Assembly: GCA_004835665.1 (NCBI GenBank)
Contig: RBKR01000001.1
Location: 2,418,001-2,482,000, forward strand
Length of the DNA stretch: 64,000 nt
DNA from: Phoma sp. XZ068
Lineage: Eukaryota; Ascomycota; Dothideomycetes; Pleosporales; Didymellaceae
Direction of reading: 5' to 3'
This document shows, in pieces, positions 21,716 through 32,888 of this stretch. How positions within the stretch are numbered: the first letter of the stretch is position 1; the number at the start of each line of letters is the position of its first letter. The notes under the pieces are model-generated. The model worked only from the letters and a program-made list of their open reading frames with translations, ran no database searches and was not told the DNA's origin. The position numbers and the translations under genes were made by a program.

Positions 21716-24124
21716 TTTCAGTGAGTTCGAGATGTAGCTGTAACGTAGTTGAAAGATTTGATTGGATGAGCAGACCAGTCGATTCTCGTTGCTGTTTTGA
21801 GCGCAAAATATCTTGTGTAGATCTATCAATGACGATAGACGTCGGAGATGCCAAGAAATTCGAGCTGCCTCTTCTCACAATAGCCGTTGTTTTGCTCCGA
21901 CAACAACTCATCTCCTTCTCACGACCACACCTCTAAGGGGATTTTGTTATCAGATCAATCTTGTCTACAATGGGTTCGTTCATCAGCGCAGTCAAGCACT
22001 TCTTAGAGGCGTTAGTATTCGCAGCCATTGCGTCACTGCAAGTCGTTTGCTATTCAGCCAGCCACTCAATACAGGTGACGGGAGGAAGATACGTCACGAC
22101 ATAACGGCCACCAAAGGCGATCCTACGCGCCATGGCGTGTGTCGGAAGCGAGGCTGAGCGACAGTTTGTTCCGCGGTTGATCTTCTCCTTTCTCCACTTT
22201 TCGCTCATGGCCAGAGGTTCAATGCTCCCAAATCAATAGTCTGGCAGCAACAAAGTCTCAGGCGGCCCGTCGCAGGCTTATTGCCGATGAAGAATTCGAC
22301 GAAAATCGTAGTCGCAATTTCACAGGCAGAGACCGTCTCCTTTGAGTGACGATGTTTGAGATTGGGTGCTCGGGTTGACTCTCGGCACGCACCGGCGCCA
22401 AAAGGCAATGCACTGAATACTCCACGAAGCGCCCAACTACCTACTTTTACGATGCTACTCGAGACCGGTGCGCGCCAGCGCAGGCCCTCATTTGGCGCCG
22501 GCATTCCAGATTCTATAGAGTTTCACCAGCAGATGACGATCGACAAGGATTTGTGAAAATGAACACTTGCCAAAAACGACAGTCGACGATAGATTCGTGG
22601 TGGAGCACGTCACGGGCGCACGCGTCCGACTTCGATAACACGAGGGAGCCCATGTCATGCGGCGTCGTTGCAGCGGAGACTGCATTTGCCCGAATTGAGG
22701 CGCGCTCCGGCCACATTTGATCCGAACCCGCGCTCCCGCCGAAGGATGCAGAGTCAGTCAATAGCTCGCTGTTTCGATTTAACGAAAGCGTGCCTTTTGA
22801 ACTCTGGTGCGACATGCGACGTGCTTCAAGCTCCTGTCACGTCCACTTACAGCAGGTGACACAGACATGTGCATGGCGAACACAGCCGGTTGTGCGGCGT
22901 CTGTTTACGTATGTCTTTTATCCTGTGTTGAGCCTCAGCAAGACGGCGACTATTCTCAACCGGCATGTCAGCTCGTAGCCGGCATGAACCCGTATGTCAC
23001 ATTGCAGGGGAAGAAAATCCCGAAAAACACCAGGACTGGGGTGTGAACTAACACCGTGGCGAGAAACTTTTACGCCCCGTGCTAGATCCTCTGGACCTCA
23101 AAAAGCGGCAGCATTGACCGTTCTGACGCTCAACTTATCCGAGTGTGGATTTGGGATGTCTTTATTTTCCCCTGCCAAGCACGCGAGAGTGGGCTGCCGG
23201 TTGCCGCCAGTCCTGTTCCTGCGTCGTCCCCGCATAGCTTCAGGGGGATGACGGGTCGAACAACAAATCAAAGCATTGTCGGACCTCAACCAGATGCTAC
23301 CAGACGCCTGATGCTCGCCACGCAATTCTTGTTGCCGCTATTCGTAGGCTCTCAGCATTTGTTGTTTCTGCTCAGCTGCTCAGCGGTTAAAGTCAGCCTA
23401 CTACAATCCCTGCTGTAGATTTCGATCGGAGATGTTATTCACCTCAGTCAGGGAGAAGGAAAATGTCTTATACGCCCATGCTCACACCGTTTTGAATCGC
23501 CGCCACAGAGTGCAAGGCTGGCCTTCCTTAGACATGCCGGTGAACCAAGCGCCAAATGCTGCCATGACCAAAAGAGCTAGACCACGCGAACTCGGCTTCC
23601 CTTTACAAACGTATTCACAGCCCAAGACTTTTCAATTGGTCCTTGGCGTCGTGCTGTATGACAGGGATCCGGAACCAGGTTGTCATCCGCATTTAGATCG
23701 TAACGTACGTGCCAACAGACACCGTTCGTATGGCGCCAGACAGAAGGAGGCTGCGCGCCTGCAGTAGCTTGCCTTTATCTCCAGGTCTTCGCACCTCGTT
23801 TCCGATTTCTTCGGTTTCTAGGTGTTTGCATTCGCGTTCAAGTCACTCTCTATAGTGTGTATCAATCACACGTCCTATCATTTTGAAAATTGTGCTTTCC
23901 GCATTTGGATTTGCCATACGACCCTAACACCTTACTGATTTGATCATCATCACGTTCACAGCTTCGCAAAGTCGAAGTGCTATCCTACGTTCGATCACCG
24001 GAGCGACGAGATTCTTGCCATCTACTTTACCAAGGAGGATACCCACGCTCTTGTTTGCAATACCAACACAGCTTTGAGCCATTGCTTTTCATACCTTCTC
24101 TACTATACCCACACTTAAGTCATA
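21716..24124. other. Long intergenic region between divergent genes
   Basis: About 2.4 kb between the Nudix gene (-) and the membrane-protein gene (+). I found no conserved coding sequence, RNA gene or repeat; short open frames on both strands look random. Confidence 0.5.
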
Positions 24125-25570
24125 ATGTCGAACTGGTTTGGCAACCTCCAGTTGGCGTACAAGTACATGTAAGCTGGACAACTCGGACAGGTTGAAGAGA
24201 CAGGCTAACATGAGCAGTGTCGTCTTCTTGGCTCTCCTCGTCTTGACAATCCTTGCCGGATTCGTCAAGGTGTTCTTCGACCGCAGGAAGTGAGTTAGTT
24301 CTGAGTACTGAGAGGCACTAAGCTTACAGTCATCAGGTTGCAAAAGCATATCAAGAAAGATGCGGAATCAGCGGCCGCCGTCAAGGAAGACACCGTAGAG
24401 CTCAACCAGCGTGAGAAGGACGAAGGAGACCTATTCGGTATCCGCGCTATCGAGGCTGGTTTCTACGCTGGTGTTGCACAGTCGCGCCCAACTTCAAGAG
24501 CAGGATCGATCGTCGGCCACCCCAACATGAGCTCGTCTACTCTCGTCGCCAACCCCAACTCGCCTCTGTTGAAGGCGCACTCGAATGGAGGTAGCATGGT
24601 TAGCTTGCCGTTGGCTGGGAAGAACAGCAACCGCGACTCGGAAACTCTCCCAGACCGTAGGCCATCCCCTCCTCAAATCAAACTGCGACCGTCCGAGGCT
24701 GAACTGAACGGAAGGCATAACCCTTACGACACCTCAGTAGACATGTCTCTGAACATCCCTCCATCCCCCGGTTTCCGCACACAGCCTACTACTTTCGGCG
24801 GGTCCGATACTGACAGCGACGGCGTTGTCTCCCCTCGATCCATGTCGCCCCGATCAACCGACTTCAACCTGCAATCTTACAAGCCAGCACCGTCAATTCC
24901 TATGCCCGAGGCTCTCCGTGTGTCTTACCACTCTGGCGACGAAGCTTCGAGGTCGCAAGCAGCATCCTTTAATGATCCATCTCCTCGCCCATCTCCCGGC
25001 CCATCGCCCACGCCGCCTTCTCCCGGTCACGCACCAACAACTCGTCTTCCCACTCTGCCAGCGTCGGCTATGAGGGATACACCCGCCATTCGTGTGGAAG
25101 AGCCGGGTAGGTAGCCATTTCTTATTCTTTGTTTTGTATGATATTAGCAAGCAATATACGTTCAAGGACATACATTTCCTGACAGCACACAAGACTCTGA
25201 GCCCAAAGCCCTTCAACCCAAGGCATACACACCGACTGCACCCTCAACACATCAGCGTGAGGGTAGCGATGCCAGCAGCGTGTACAGCGAAAACAGGCAA
25301 AGCATGTACCAATCGTATCAGCAATTCCAGTCCCTCGACCGCTCGAACTCGTCGGCCTCGGTCAAGGCCCCGCGCGCACCCAGCCATCTCCTCGAACTGC
25401 CTGAGGGTGCTGCCAAGGAGGCTCGACTCAGCGATTTCTACGATGCTTACTACCGTCAAAGCCAGCTCCTGGGCAACGACTCGAAGCCGATTGTAGGGGA
25501 TCGCCAATCCACGATCCAGGAGGCTCAGTCAGCTGTACTGCCGAAGCACACATACGGTCAAGCCGTGTAA
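24125..25570 (+). CDS. Single-pass membrane protein with disordered cytosolic tail, unknown function
   Basis: Not recognised. Exons 24125-24168, 24218-24289, 24337-25106 and 25194-25570 give 420 residues. The N-terminus MSNWFGNLQLAYKYI leads into one transmembrane segment (VVFLALLVLTILAGFVKVFF, residues ~16-35) followed by basic DRRKLQKHIKK, so the tail should be cytosolic. The rest is Ser/Pro-rich, with a run rich in PSP near residue 290 and a conserved-looking end (LLELPEGAAKEARLSDFYDA, then YYRQSQLL). The last intron is ambiguous: donor 25107 with acceptor 25193, or donor 25111 with acceptor 25185; both keep the frame (420 or 424 residues). The three exact phase-matched introns make a real gene very likely. 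Confidence 0.75.
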
Positions 25571-26391
25571 AAGAGCCGACACCTGCAGCATTCATTTTTC
25601 TTGACGCACATGACTTTGGCAGCATTGCACAGCGGACGGCGTCTTTGCATTAGATTCTCGACGATTTGAGATTTTAGACAGAATTGGGACGGAAAAAAGG
25701 TCAACAGGTGCACGCGCACCGTGCTGCAATGACTAGGGCATTGGCCCGGGACGGGAGCCAAAGGGAACCTTGAGGGTGCTACGATGACTTGCATTCGGAC
25801 GATTTCGTACAGTCGCTACCTTTTAGGCTTCTTTCCATGTCGATTCTCTGCATGCCTGCTGGCTGCATTAGACTGGATTGGCCATTAATGAACTTAATTA
25901 CTTTTAATACGAAATTGCACATGCTAGCGAGGACGGGGATGCACTGTCACATGTCAGTGCAGACATGGTGAAGAAAAAATAGGCAGCGAGCGGGATCTCT
26001 TAGGAACAAACAGAAGATGCAAACTGCAGATTATGGTACGATGCATTGCTCGTTGTTGGATGAGATGAGATTCACGCCACTGTCTGGCTGGCTCGACTTT
26101 CTGCCAGGGGCTTGCGGGCTGGGCGCTGCTGCCCGGGGCTCACCGCCCGCGATTTCCCCGTCAAGTCGATAGTTTAAGATGGCGGGTTCGCCACCAGGAT
26201 CGAACAATTGGACCATAGGACCCTGACAGCTGCCTGACGTCTTGTCAACGACTTTGCATACATGCGACACCCACAATAATTGCTTTTCGTCACGTTAACC
26301 CCGTCGTTGCCTTTCACCGTTCCTGCGCGAGCCATCGTTGCTTCGTGCTGATCACTGGGTCCTTCAACAGGCTCACCCCGTTCCGCCCGCC
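25571..26391. other. Intergenic region upstream of ERG1
   Basis: About 0.8 kb holding the 3' flank of the membrane-protein gene and the promoter of squalene epoxidase. I see no sequence I can name as a sterol-response element with confidence. Confidence 0.4.
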
Positions 26392-27985
26392 ATGTCGATG
26401 CTCACCATGTTCTCAGAGAAGATCATGACGCTGCCCCCGGGCGTGAATGCATCGCCCTCGCTGCGAGCGCGCGGTACCTCACCGTCCGAAGTGGCTGCCG
26501 AGGGGACACACTCGTCAGACTACCGTGAAGAGAGGCGGCGCGTGCATCATGAGGCGGATGTTGTAATTGTGGGCGCTGGCATTGTCGGGTGCGCAGCGGC
26601 TGTTGCGTTTGGCAAGCAGGGGCGCAGTGTCATTCTGCTGGAGAGGAGTTTGAAGGAGCCCGACAGGATTGTGGGCGAGCTGCTGCAGCCGGGCGGTGTG
26701 AATGCGCTGGAGAAGCTGGGCCTGAGGGGTACGTTCATGCGAGGATGGGGCATGGAAGAGGGTGTGCTAACAACAGCCGACAGACTGTCTTGAGGGCATT
26801 GACGCCATTCCCTGCTACGGCTACCAGGTCTCCTACCACAACGAACCCGTCCGCATCGCCTACCCCGACAACCTGATTACTGAGAAGCCTTCGAAGAAGC
26901 CCGAGGGCCGCTCCTTCCACCACGGCAAGTTCATCTCGAAACTGCGCGCCGCCGCCGCAGCTGCGCCAAACGTCACCGTCATCGAGAGCACCGTCATTGA
27001 CACGGTCAAGAATGGATACACAGGCCAGGTTCTTGGCGTGGAGTGCCAGACCAAGGGCGAGAAGGACTACTACTTCGGCGCCATCACTCTTGTAGCAGAC
27101 GGCTATGCCTCCAAGTTCCGCAAGGAGCACCTCCCCCACCAGCCTGAAGTTCGCAGCAAATTCTGGGGCCTCGAAATGATCGATGCAGAACTTCCCATGC
27201 CTTACCACGGTCACGTCATCCTCACCGACGCACCTCCCATTCTCATCTACCAGATCGGCACCCATGAGACTCGAATCCTGGTCGACATCCCAGAGGGCCT
27301 TCCCAGTGCGAGCGTCAAGGCAGGCGGTGTGAAGAACCACATGCTCAACGTCGTTGTCCCCAATCTCCCCGAATGCGTACGCCCAGCTTTCAAGCGCGCC
27401 GTGGATGCGGGCAAGCTGAGGTCGATGCCGAACTCCTTCCTCCCACCTGCGACTCAAAAGACCCGCGGTCTCATCATGCTCGGTGACGCCATGAACATGC
27501 GCCACCCGCTCACCGGTGGTGGCATGACAGTAGCGTTCAACGACGTTGTCACACTTTCGACCCTCCTGTCGCCGCAAAACGTACCAAACCTCGAGGAGAC
27601 AGACGCCGTACTGGCCGCTATGGGCAAATTCCACTGGGCACGCAAGGACGGATCCAGCGTCATCAACATCCTAGCCATGGCGTTGTACTCTCTCTTTGCA
27701 GCCGACAACGTCCACCTCACCGCCCTCAAGAACGGATGTTTCAGGTACTTCCAGCTCGGCGGCAAGCACATCAGCGAACCCGCCGGACTGCTAAGCGGCC
27801 TCATCCGCAGTCCCACCACGCTCGTTTTCCACTTCTTCTGCGTCGCCTTCTACGCCGTGCTGTGCCGCGCCATGGACGGCCCCGTGTGGAAAGTCCCATA
27901 CGTTCTCCTCGTTGAGAGCGTGCTTATAATTTACACTGCCGCTGCTGTTATTGGACCCTACCTTGTTTGGGAAGTCAGGCGGTAA
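26392..27985 (+). CDS. erg1: Squalene epoxidase (squalene monooxygenase)
   Basis: FAD enzyme of the ER that makes 2,3-oxidosqualene in ergosterol synthesis; target of allylamines. Exons 26392-26728 and 26784-27985 give 512 residues. The FAD-binding start reads ADVVIVGAGIVGCAAAVAFG then VILLERSLKEPDRIVGELLQ and PGG. A second FAD motif is TLVADGYASKFRK, and the third is MLGDAMNMRHPLTGGGMTVA. The substrate-side segment ALYSLFAADN has Leu and Phe at the spacing of the two residues most often changed in allylamine-resistant dermatophytes, so this copy looks wild-type there (inference from memory). Two hydrophobic segments at the C-terminus (VFHFFCVAFYAVLC and VLLVESVLIIYTAAAVIG) anchor it in the membrane. 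Confidence 0.95.
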
Positions 27986-29589
27986 AGGTAATGCTGTTAT
28001 TAACGCGTGTACATATGTAGATGAGACATGACGGAATGTATATATACCTTTTTTTTTTTTCTCCTGCTGGCTTTCAGGCTAGCTTAGATATTTTTAGGGT
28101 TCTGGATGGGCGTTTTGGGCGTGGGAAGGTTATGGACGGTAGATTAGATGAGAGATGTAATGCATAATTCTTGAGATCAGGGTTTCGAGTGTTGAAGTGC
28201 TGTGTGTTCTCGGGCTTGATCTGTGTATGAAGTATGGACAGTTAATAGATCCGTTCTAATATTCGAAGTTAATGCAGTCCCTGGGCTGCGTATCACGCAT
28301 GACAAACATTGGACACTGCTCAGACATATATATTCAGGCAGCATAAAACTCCAAGCACCGCAGCTATCGCACCTCAGTCCCAGGACCCCAAGTCATCTTA
28401 AACAACAGCGCCTCGCACGATCCACACACCGTCCATAAATCCCAGACCAAAATAAGTACGAGCACAGTTCAATAACCGTGCCAAGAACGCCCGAAGCAAG
28501 CTCCGCCGCCTTCCAAGGTTTCGGATTCACTCGGCGGAACGGGGTACTCCGCTGGAAAATAGTGCGGATTGTGTACGGTATTTGTTGATCGTTGGGCCGG
28601 GGAGGGGACTGTGGGTTGCTCGTATAGGAAATTGTCGGAGGGTGGTCGGTGTTGTTGGATGAAATTTGGGAGCTTGGAGGCGTGTTTGATGGCGATGGCT
28701 GATGTGGAGGAATATATAGGTATTGGTGATGGGTATTAACCTCGCCTTTCTACACACGTTGCTACTTGACTTCAGCTACTGTATACAAGCTCGCTCCTGA
28801 GAAACGCATCTCCATCCACACAAATTAGCTGAGAATGACCATGACTTGGTATGCTGTGGTCTCATGTGCAACTGAGCTCGTTCCGGGCTCTCTGAGTGGA
28901 GAGGTTGATCTCAGCAACAGACTGGTTAGATGTCCCATCCGTTGACAAGACGCAGCCTAAATGAGATATTTTCATAGGTAGAGCTAGCGAGCGCAAATGA
29001 GAGGATGGAAAAGAATATACTGACTTCCATCACATATGTTGGCACGTTGTCACCACTCTCTTGCTCTTGTGGTTCCTGGTGGTGGTCCAGTAAGTGGTGT
29101 AGAGAGAATCTTGAGGAACGGAGACCGTGATTCCAAGTCCTTCGAGCCAAACAAGTGATGTAGTTTTCAGGTAGTATAGAGACACCAAGTAGAGGAGGAG
29201 ATCTAAGAAGGCATACTTAGGCACCTCCCTTATACTACATAGCGATATAAGAGGTAGGCTACTAAGGGCTAGCTAGTACTACTTAGAAAACTAGCACTAG
29301 CTTGGTTCAATAGCAGGTAGCCATAAAATATGTGCTTATAGGGTGGTTATACCTAAGATAGGCCATAATCTTCCCCGATTTGGATTTACTCGCCGTCTAA
29401 CTTGGGTGTGTACACGCTCCAAGTCCTCTGCGTGCTAAGAAGGCTCAGCCAGGGGCCTAGACCTTTATACCTAGAATCTACCTAGGCATGTGGCGTATGC
29501 TGATGGCCCTCTAGAGGTCTCCACCGCTTTTACGCAGGCTTAATTCCATATACTATGTCTTCTTTGCTAAGTGCATATTCCTGAGTACC
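27986..29589. other. Intergenic region entering an accessory block
   Basis: About 1.6 kb. It starts with the ERG1 3' flank and a run of 12 T at about 28049-28060. From about 29200 the sequence becomes TA-rich with many CTA/TAG words. No gene with family support is seen. Confidence 0.5.
29220..29580. repeat. TA-rich, RIP-like degenerate block
   Basis: Dense in CTA, TAG and TA steps with short palindromes (CTAGCTAG, CTAGCAC/TAGCTTGG). This looks like old repeat DNA altered by repeat-induced point mutation, but I cannot identify the source element. It abuts the 3' end of the ankyrin gene. Confidence 0.45.
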
Positions 29590-32460
29590 CTAAGGCTTTG
29601 ACGCGAAAGAGTTTTCCTGGTTTTGATGAGCACCTGCATGGAGCAGCATCTTGACTATCTGCTCGTGGCCTTCAACTGAGGCTGCCTGGAGTGCGTTACC
29701 ATAATATCCACCCTGGGCGTTAACATTGGCGCCCTTGTCAAGCAGTAGCTTTACCACCTCCTTGTCACCTTCAACTGAAGCTGCCTGGAGTGCATTACCA
29801 TACTCTCCACCCTGGGCGTTAACATCAGCGCCCCCATCAAGCAGCAGCTTTACCACCTCCTTGTTGCCATCAACCGAAGCCGCCTGGAGTGAGTTACCAT
29901 AGTATCCTCCCTGTGCGTTCACATCAACGCCCCTGTCAAGCAGCAGCTTTACCACCTTATTGTGGCCTAGATATGAAGCTGCCTGGAGTGTATGACCATA
30001 CGGCCTACCCTGTGCATTCGCATCGGCGCCCCTGTCAAGTAGTAGCTTTACTACCTCCTCGTTGCCTTCAACTACAGCTACCTGGAGTGCGTTACCATAC
30101 CCTCCTCCCTGCGCGTTAACGTCAGCGCCCCTGTTAAGCAGCAGCTTTACCACCTCCTTATGGCCTCCGAATGAAGCTGCATAAAGTGCGTTGCCTGCTC
30201 TACTCTGCGCGTTGACGTTGGCGCCTTTGTCAAGCAGCATCTCAACTACCTGCTTGTGACCTCCATATGAAGCTGCATGCAGGTCGAGTGGATCACCCGA
30301 CTTTCCTGTCACAGGATCATGGTAGTGTAATGTTGGACTACTTGGAGATTTTGTACTGTTGGAATCCTCCGGGCAATCATTAGGTGTAGCGTCGCTTGTT
30401 GAGTCATCTGCTGATTCTTCGGCGGAGTCAGCGCCAGAAGGCAGTATTGCAAGAGCGATTTCTTCCATATGACGTGCGATATGGAGTGATAAGATATCAT
30501 GGTCCCCGGAAGTAAACTCAACACAGAGAGGACATGTCACATCCGAGACTCGAACGTCCATACCATGGTGATCTTGTAGATGATTCATCAGCACTTTGCT
30601 GTTCTCGAAGAATACGCGAGTGTCGCAGCACTCAGCGAAGAAACAAGCATATGCCAATATGTCATCAAAGACATGCTTTCTAAGGCGATCTGATCAGCAC
30701 TGATGCAGTTCGGGTGGTGTGGGAATGGTCAACTCACTTCCAAGATTTAGTCCGCTGAAATTGCACTTGTTTATTGCAAATTTCGCACGTGAAAGGTTCA
30801 CCAGACTGAGCTTGGGACGGTAATGGTGGCACACGTTTGTGACTCGCTTCAGCCCTACTTGACACCATCGAGGGTGCGTAGACAGATTCGGAGCGAGAAG
30901 AATTGGTAGCGATGTTCAACCCAGTTTCTGCTTGTGCTGGCAAAGAGACACCTATGCCAGAGTCATTGAAGATCGTTTTTGCCCTCCCCGTGGCGGTCGT
31001 TTGAAATTCCTGTTGCACTGTTTCCCACTGTAAACGAAGCATGTGATTGTATCGATCCCAATTCAATTTCCCCAAATGGGCCACAATGGCTGATGCAGCT
31101 AAAGGGAACTTCTCTGAAATGCTGCTGGCGTATGCATGTTCTGGTAATTGTTCTTCGATGTTTTGGATGGCCCGAGGCTCCTCGTCGTCGAAGTTTTCTT
31201 CAGCAGGTGATGCCAGGCTGGGTGCTAACATGACAAGAGTATCGATTTTCGTACGGAGATTCTGACATAATTGTTCTGCTTCTTGCTTGGGTCGATAAGT
31301 AGAATGTTGTTGTTGTTGTTCAATCATGTTCACTGTCTGCTCCAGCGAAGTCGAAAGTCCCGTTGACTGTAATACTTCTTTTTGACGATGCTCGCTGCTG
31401 ATTAGATGAATCAATGCTACTCCATGTTAGTGATAGCCCAGTGCAGTGGGTTGTGTATTATCCACGTACATGTGCTGGCAAATTGGGAGATAGATACGAG
31501 AACGGTCAAACAGGTATCGCGTAGCTGGGGAGAATCTTGAAGCATATCATCGAGCTCGCCTCGGAACAATCCAAGGTCATTGCCCCAGAAAAACAAAGTT
31601 GCACAACTTGACTCTAGGGAGCCATAGTGTTGAACCATATCGGACTGCATCTTGACCTCCATAAGTATGAGTCCTAAGGTGTCTATGAGAGACCTAGATA
31701 GCGATGCAATGGGTCCTTGCTCGTGGAGTTCATAAGTCGGCACAGTATCCAGTGGGAGCCTTTGTAAATTCATGTCGCTCTCTTCTGGCACATCGGTATG
31801 ATAGGCGTGGTCGTCATTGCGTTCGGCACATTCCTTTACTTCCTCGATCTTATCCTGAGATTCCTTACGAGGCCTGGACCTTTGATACGAGGGTTGGTAT
31901 ACAAGGGACCCAATGTTATGCACAAACAGAGGATACAGCAAGTCGGTAATGTTCGCCTCATTCGCGAAATCTAGGGCACGCTCAAAGGGGATCCAAATGC
32001 CTTTGAGGTGCATCGGACCGACTTTAACCACACGACTACTCTTCTCGCTCTTGAACGTGCGGTCTCTACGGGCTCGCCCAGCCACATGGAGCAACTTGGT
32101 GCCGTTGATCATGTCATTGTCTTCGCGGCGAGCCACGCAGATACCTCTAGCTTCGACTTGGAAACAGCGGCAGCCTTCGTCCGCCCAAAACATTGCAGTA
32201 ACTCTAGGTTTCATCCCTGGAGGAGCCATCTGGCCGGTGTGGTCTAAGGTGGGCGGTAGGTGGTTTGGTAAGCCAAACACTGAGGAGGTAAGGGATTCAG
32301 GAGACATTGCCGGTAGCTGTATTGTAGATGGAGTCGTCGTGTGGCTTGCGGGTAATGATGCTGTGTTTTGGGAGTGTCCCGATTCATCCTGCCAGCGCTT
32401 CATCATCAAGCCGCCTTCTTCGGCAGCTGTGGCCTCGTGGCGAACACCCGCTGGAGACAT
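29590..32460 (-). CDS. Chimeric regulator: StuA-like APSES domain + acuF-type C2H2 + ankyrin repeats
   Basis: Exons 32460-31470, 31416-30738 and 30679-29590 give 919 residues. Residues ~85-190 are an APSES DNA-binding domain of StuA type: ARGICVARREDNDMINGTKL, VVKVGPMHLKGIWIPFERAL and ITDLLYPLFVHNIG. Even the lead-in TGQMAPPGMKPRVTA matches StuA. The loop after KLLHVAG is about two residues shorter than I recall in StuA. Residues ~275-330 (FFWGNDLGLFRGELDDMLQD) and ~515-620 match the acuF-type zinc-finger family: CEICNKQVQFQRTKSWKKHV, CPLCVEF, and LHIARHMEEIALAILP. Seven ankyrin repeats follow, several nearly identical. Introns 31417-31469 and 30680-30737 have good donors and branch sites (ACTAAC in the first), so this is one gene. 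Role unknown; a DNA-binding protein with interaction repeats is inferred. Confidence 0.8.
29610..30290 (-). repeat. Tandem ankyrin-coding repeats (about 99-base unit)
   Basis: Seven ankyrin units lie head to tail in the last exon. The core unit encodes YGNALQAASVEGxxEVVKLL followed by LDxGADVNAQGG, 33 residues or 99 bases. Adjacent copies share long identical DNA stretches such as those around AGCAGCTTTACCACCTCCTT, so copy number could change by unequal exchange. Confidence 0.85.
31891..32208 (-). other. StuA-like APSES DNA-binding domain region
   Basis: DNA encoding residues ~85-190 of the chimeric gene. It lies within the first exon with no intron, in front of the acuF-type part. Protein similarity to StuA is high throughout, which suggests a copied StuA segment rather than convergence. 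Confidence 0.8.
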
Positions 32461-32888
32461 GAGCAACAACCTATTGCAAAACCTCGACTGTCGCGCGCGA
32501 TTTCCTCAGTCTTGAGATTCCTCCTCACCGCGATACACGATCGATTCTTCCAATGTCAGCTCTGCGTCGAGAGCCTGTCACAGATTCTTTATCGGCTGGC
32601 CTTTAACTGCTGTCCTTTCGAACGACTGCGTGAAGTCAAACAAGAAACTCGCAGGGCCGTTAAATCGATCCTCAAAAGCTGTTTGACGATAACCAAGGAG
32701 GGGTCATCGGTCGAGGGATTCTTCTTTGCTGCAATGTCAACGCGGCTGAGCAGCCATGGCGATCAGGCTGCGCCTTGGAGGGGCATGTGCCTATCGCATT
32801 GGGGGCCAAACTGCGCCTTACTCTGTCAACAATGCAATAGTCCCCAGCCTGATCACTCTTGTGTCTCCTGACATTCCTTTTCCACATC
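32461..32888. promoter_or_regulatory. Shared divergent promoter region
   Basis: 428 bases separate the start codons of the APSES-ankyrin gene (-) and the DUF7580-like gene (+). No third gene fits here, so both promoters must lie in or overlap this segment. No specific binding site is claimed. Confidence 0.5.

Noticed and set aside
31913..32515. 200-codon plus-strand frame opposite the APSES region
   Set aside because: It is the shadow of the conserved APSES-coding strand.
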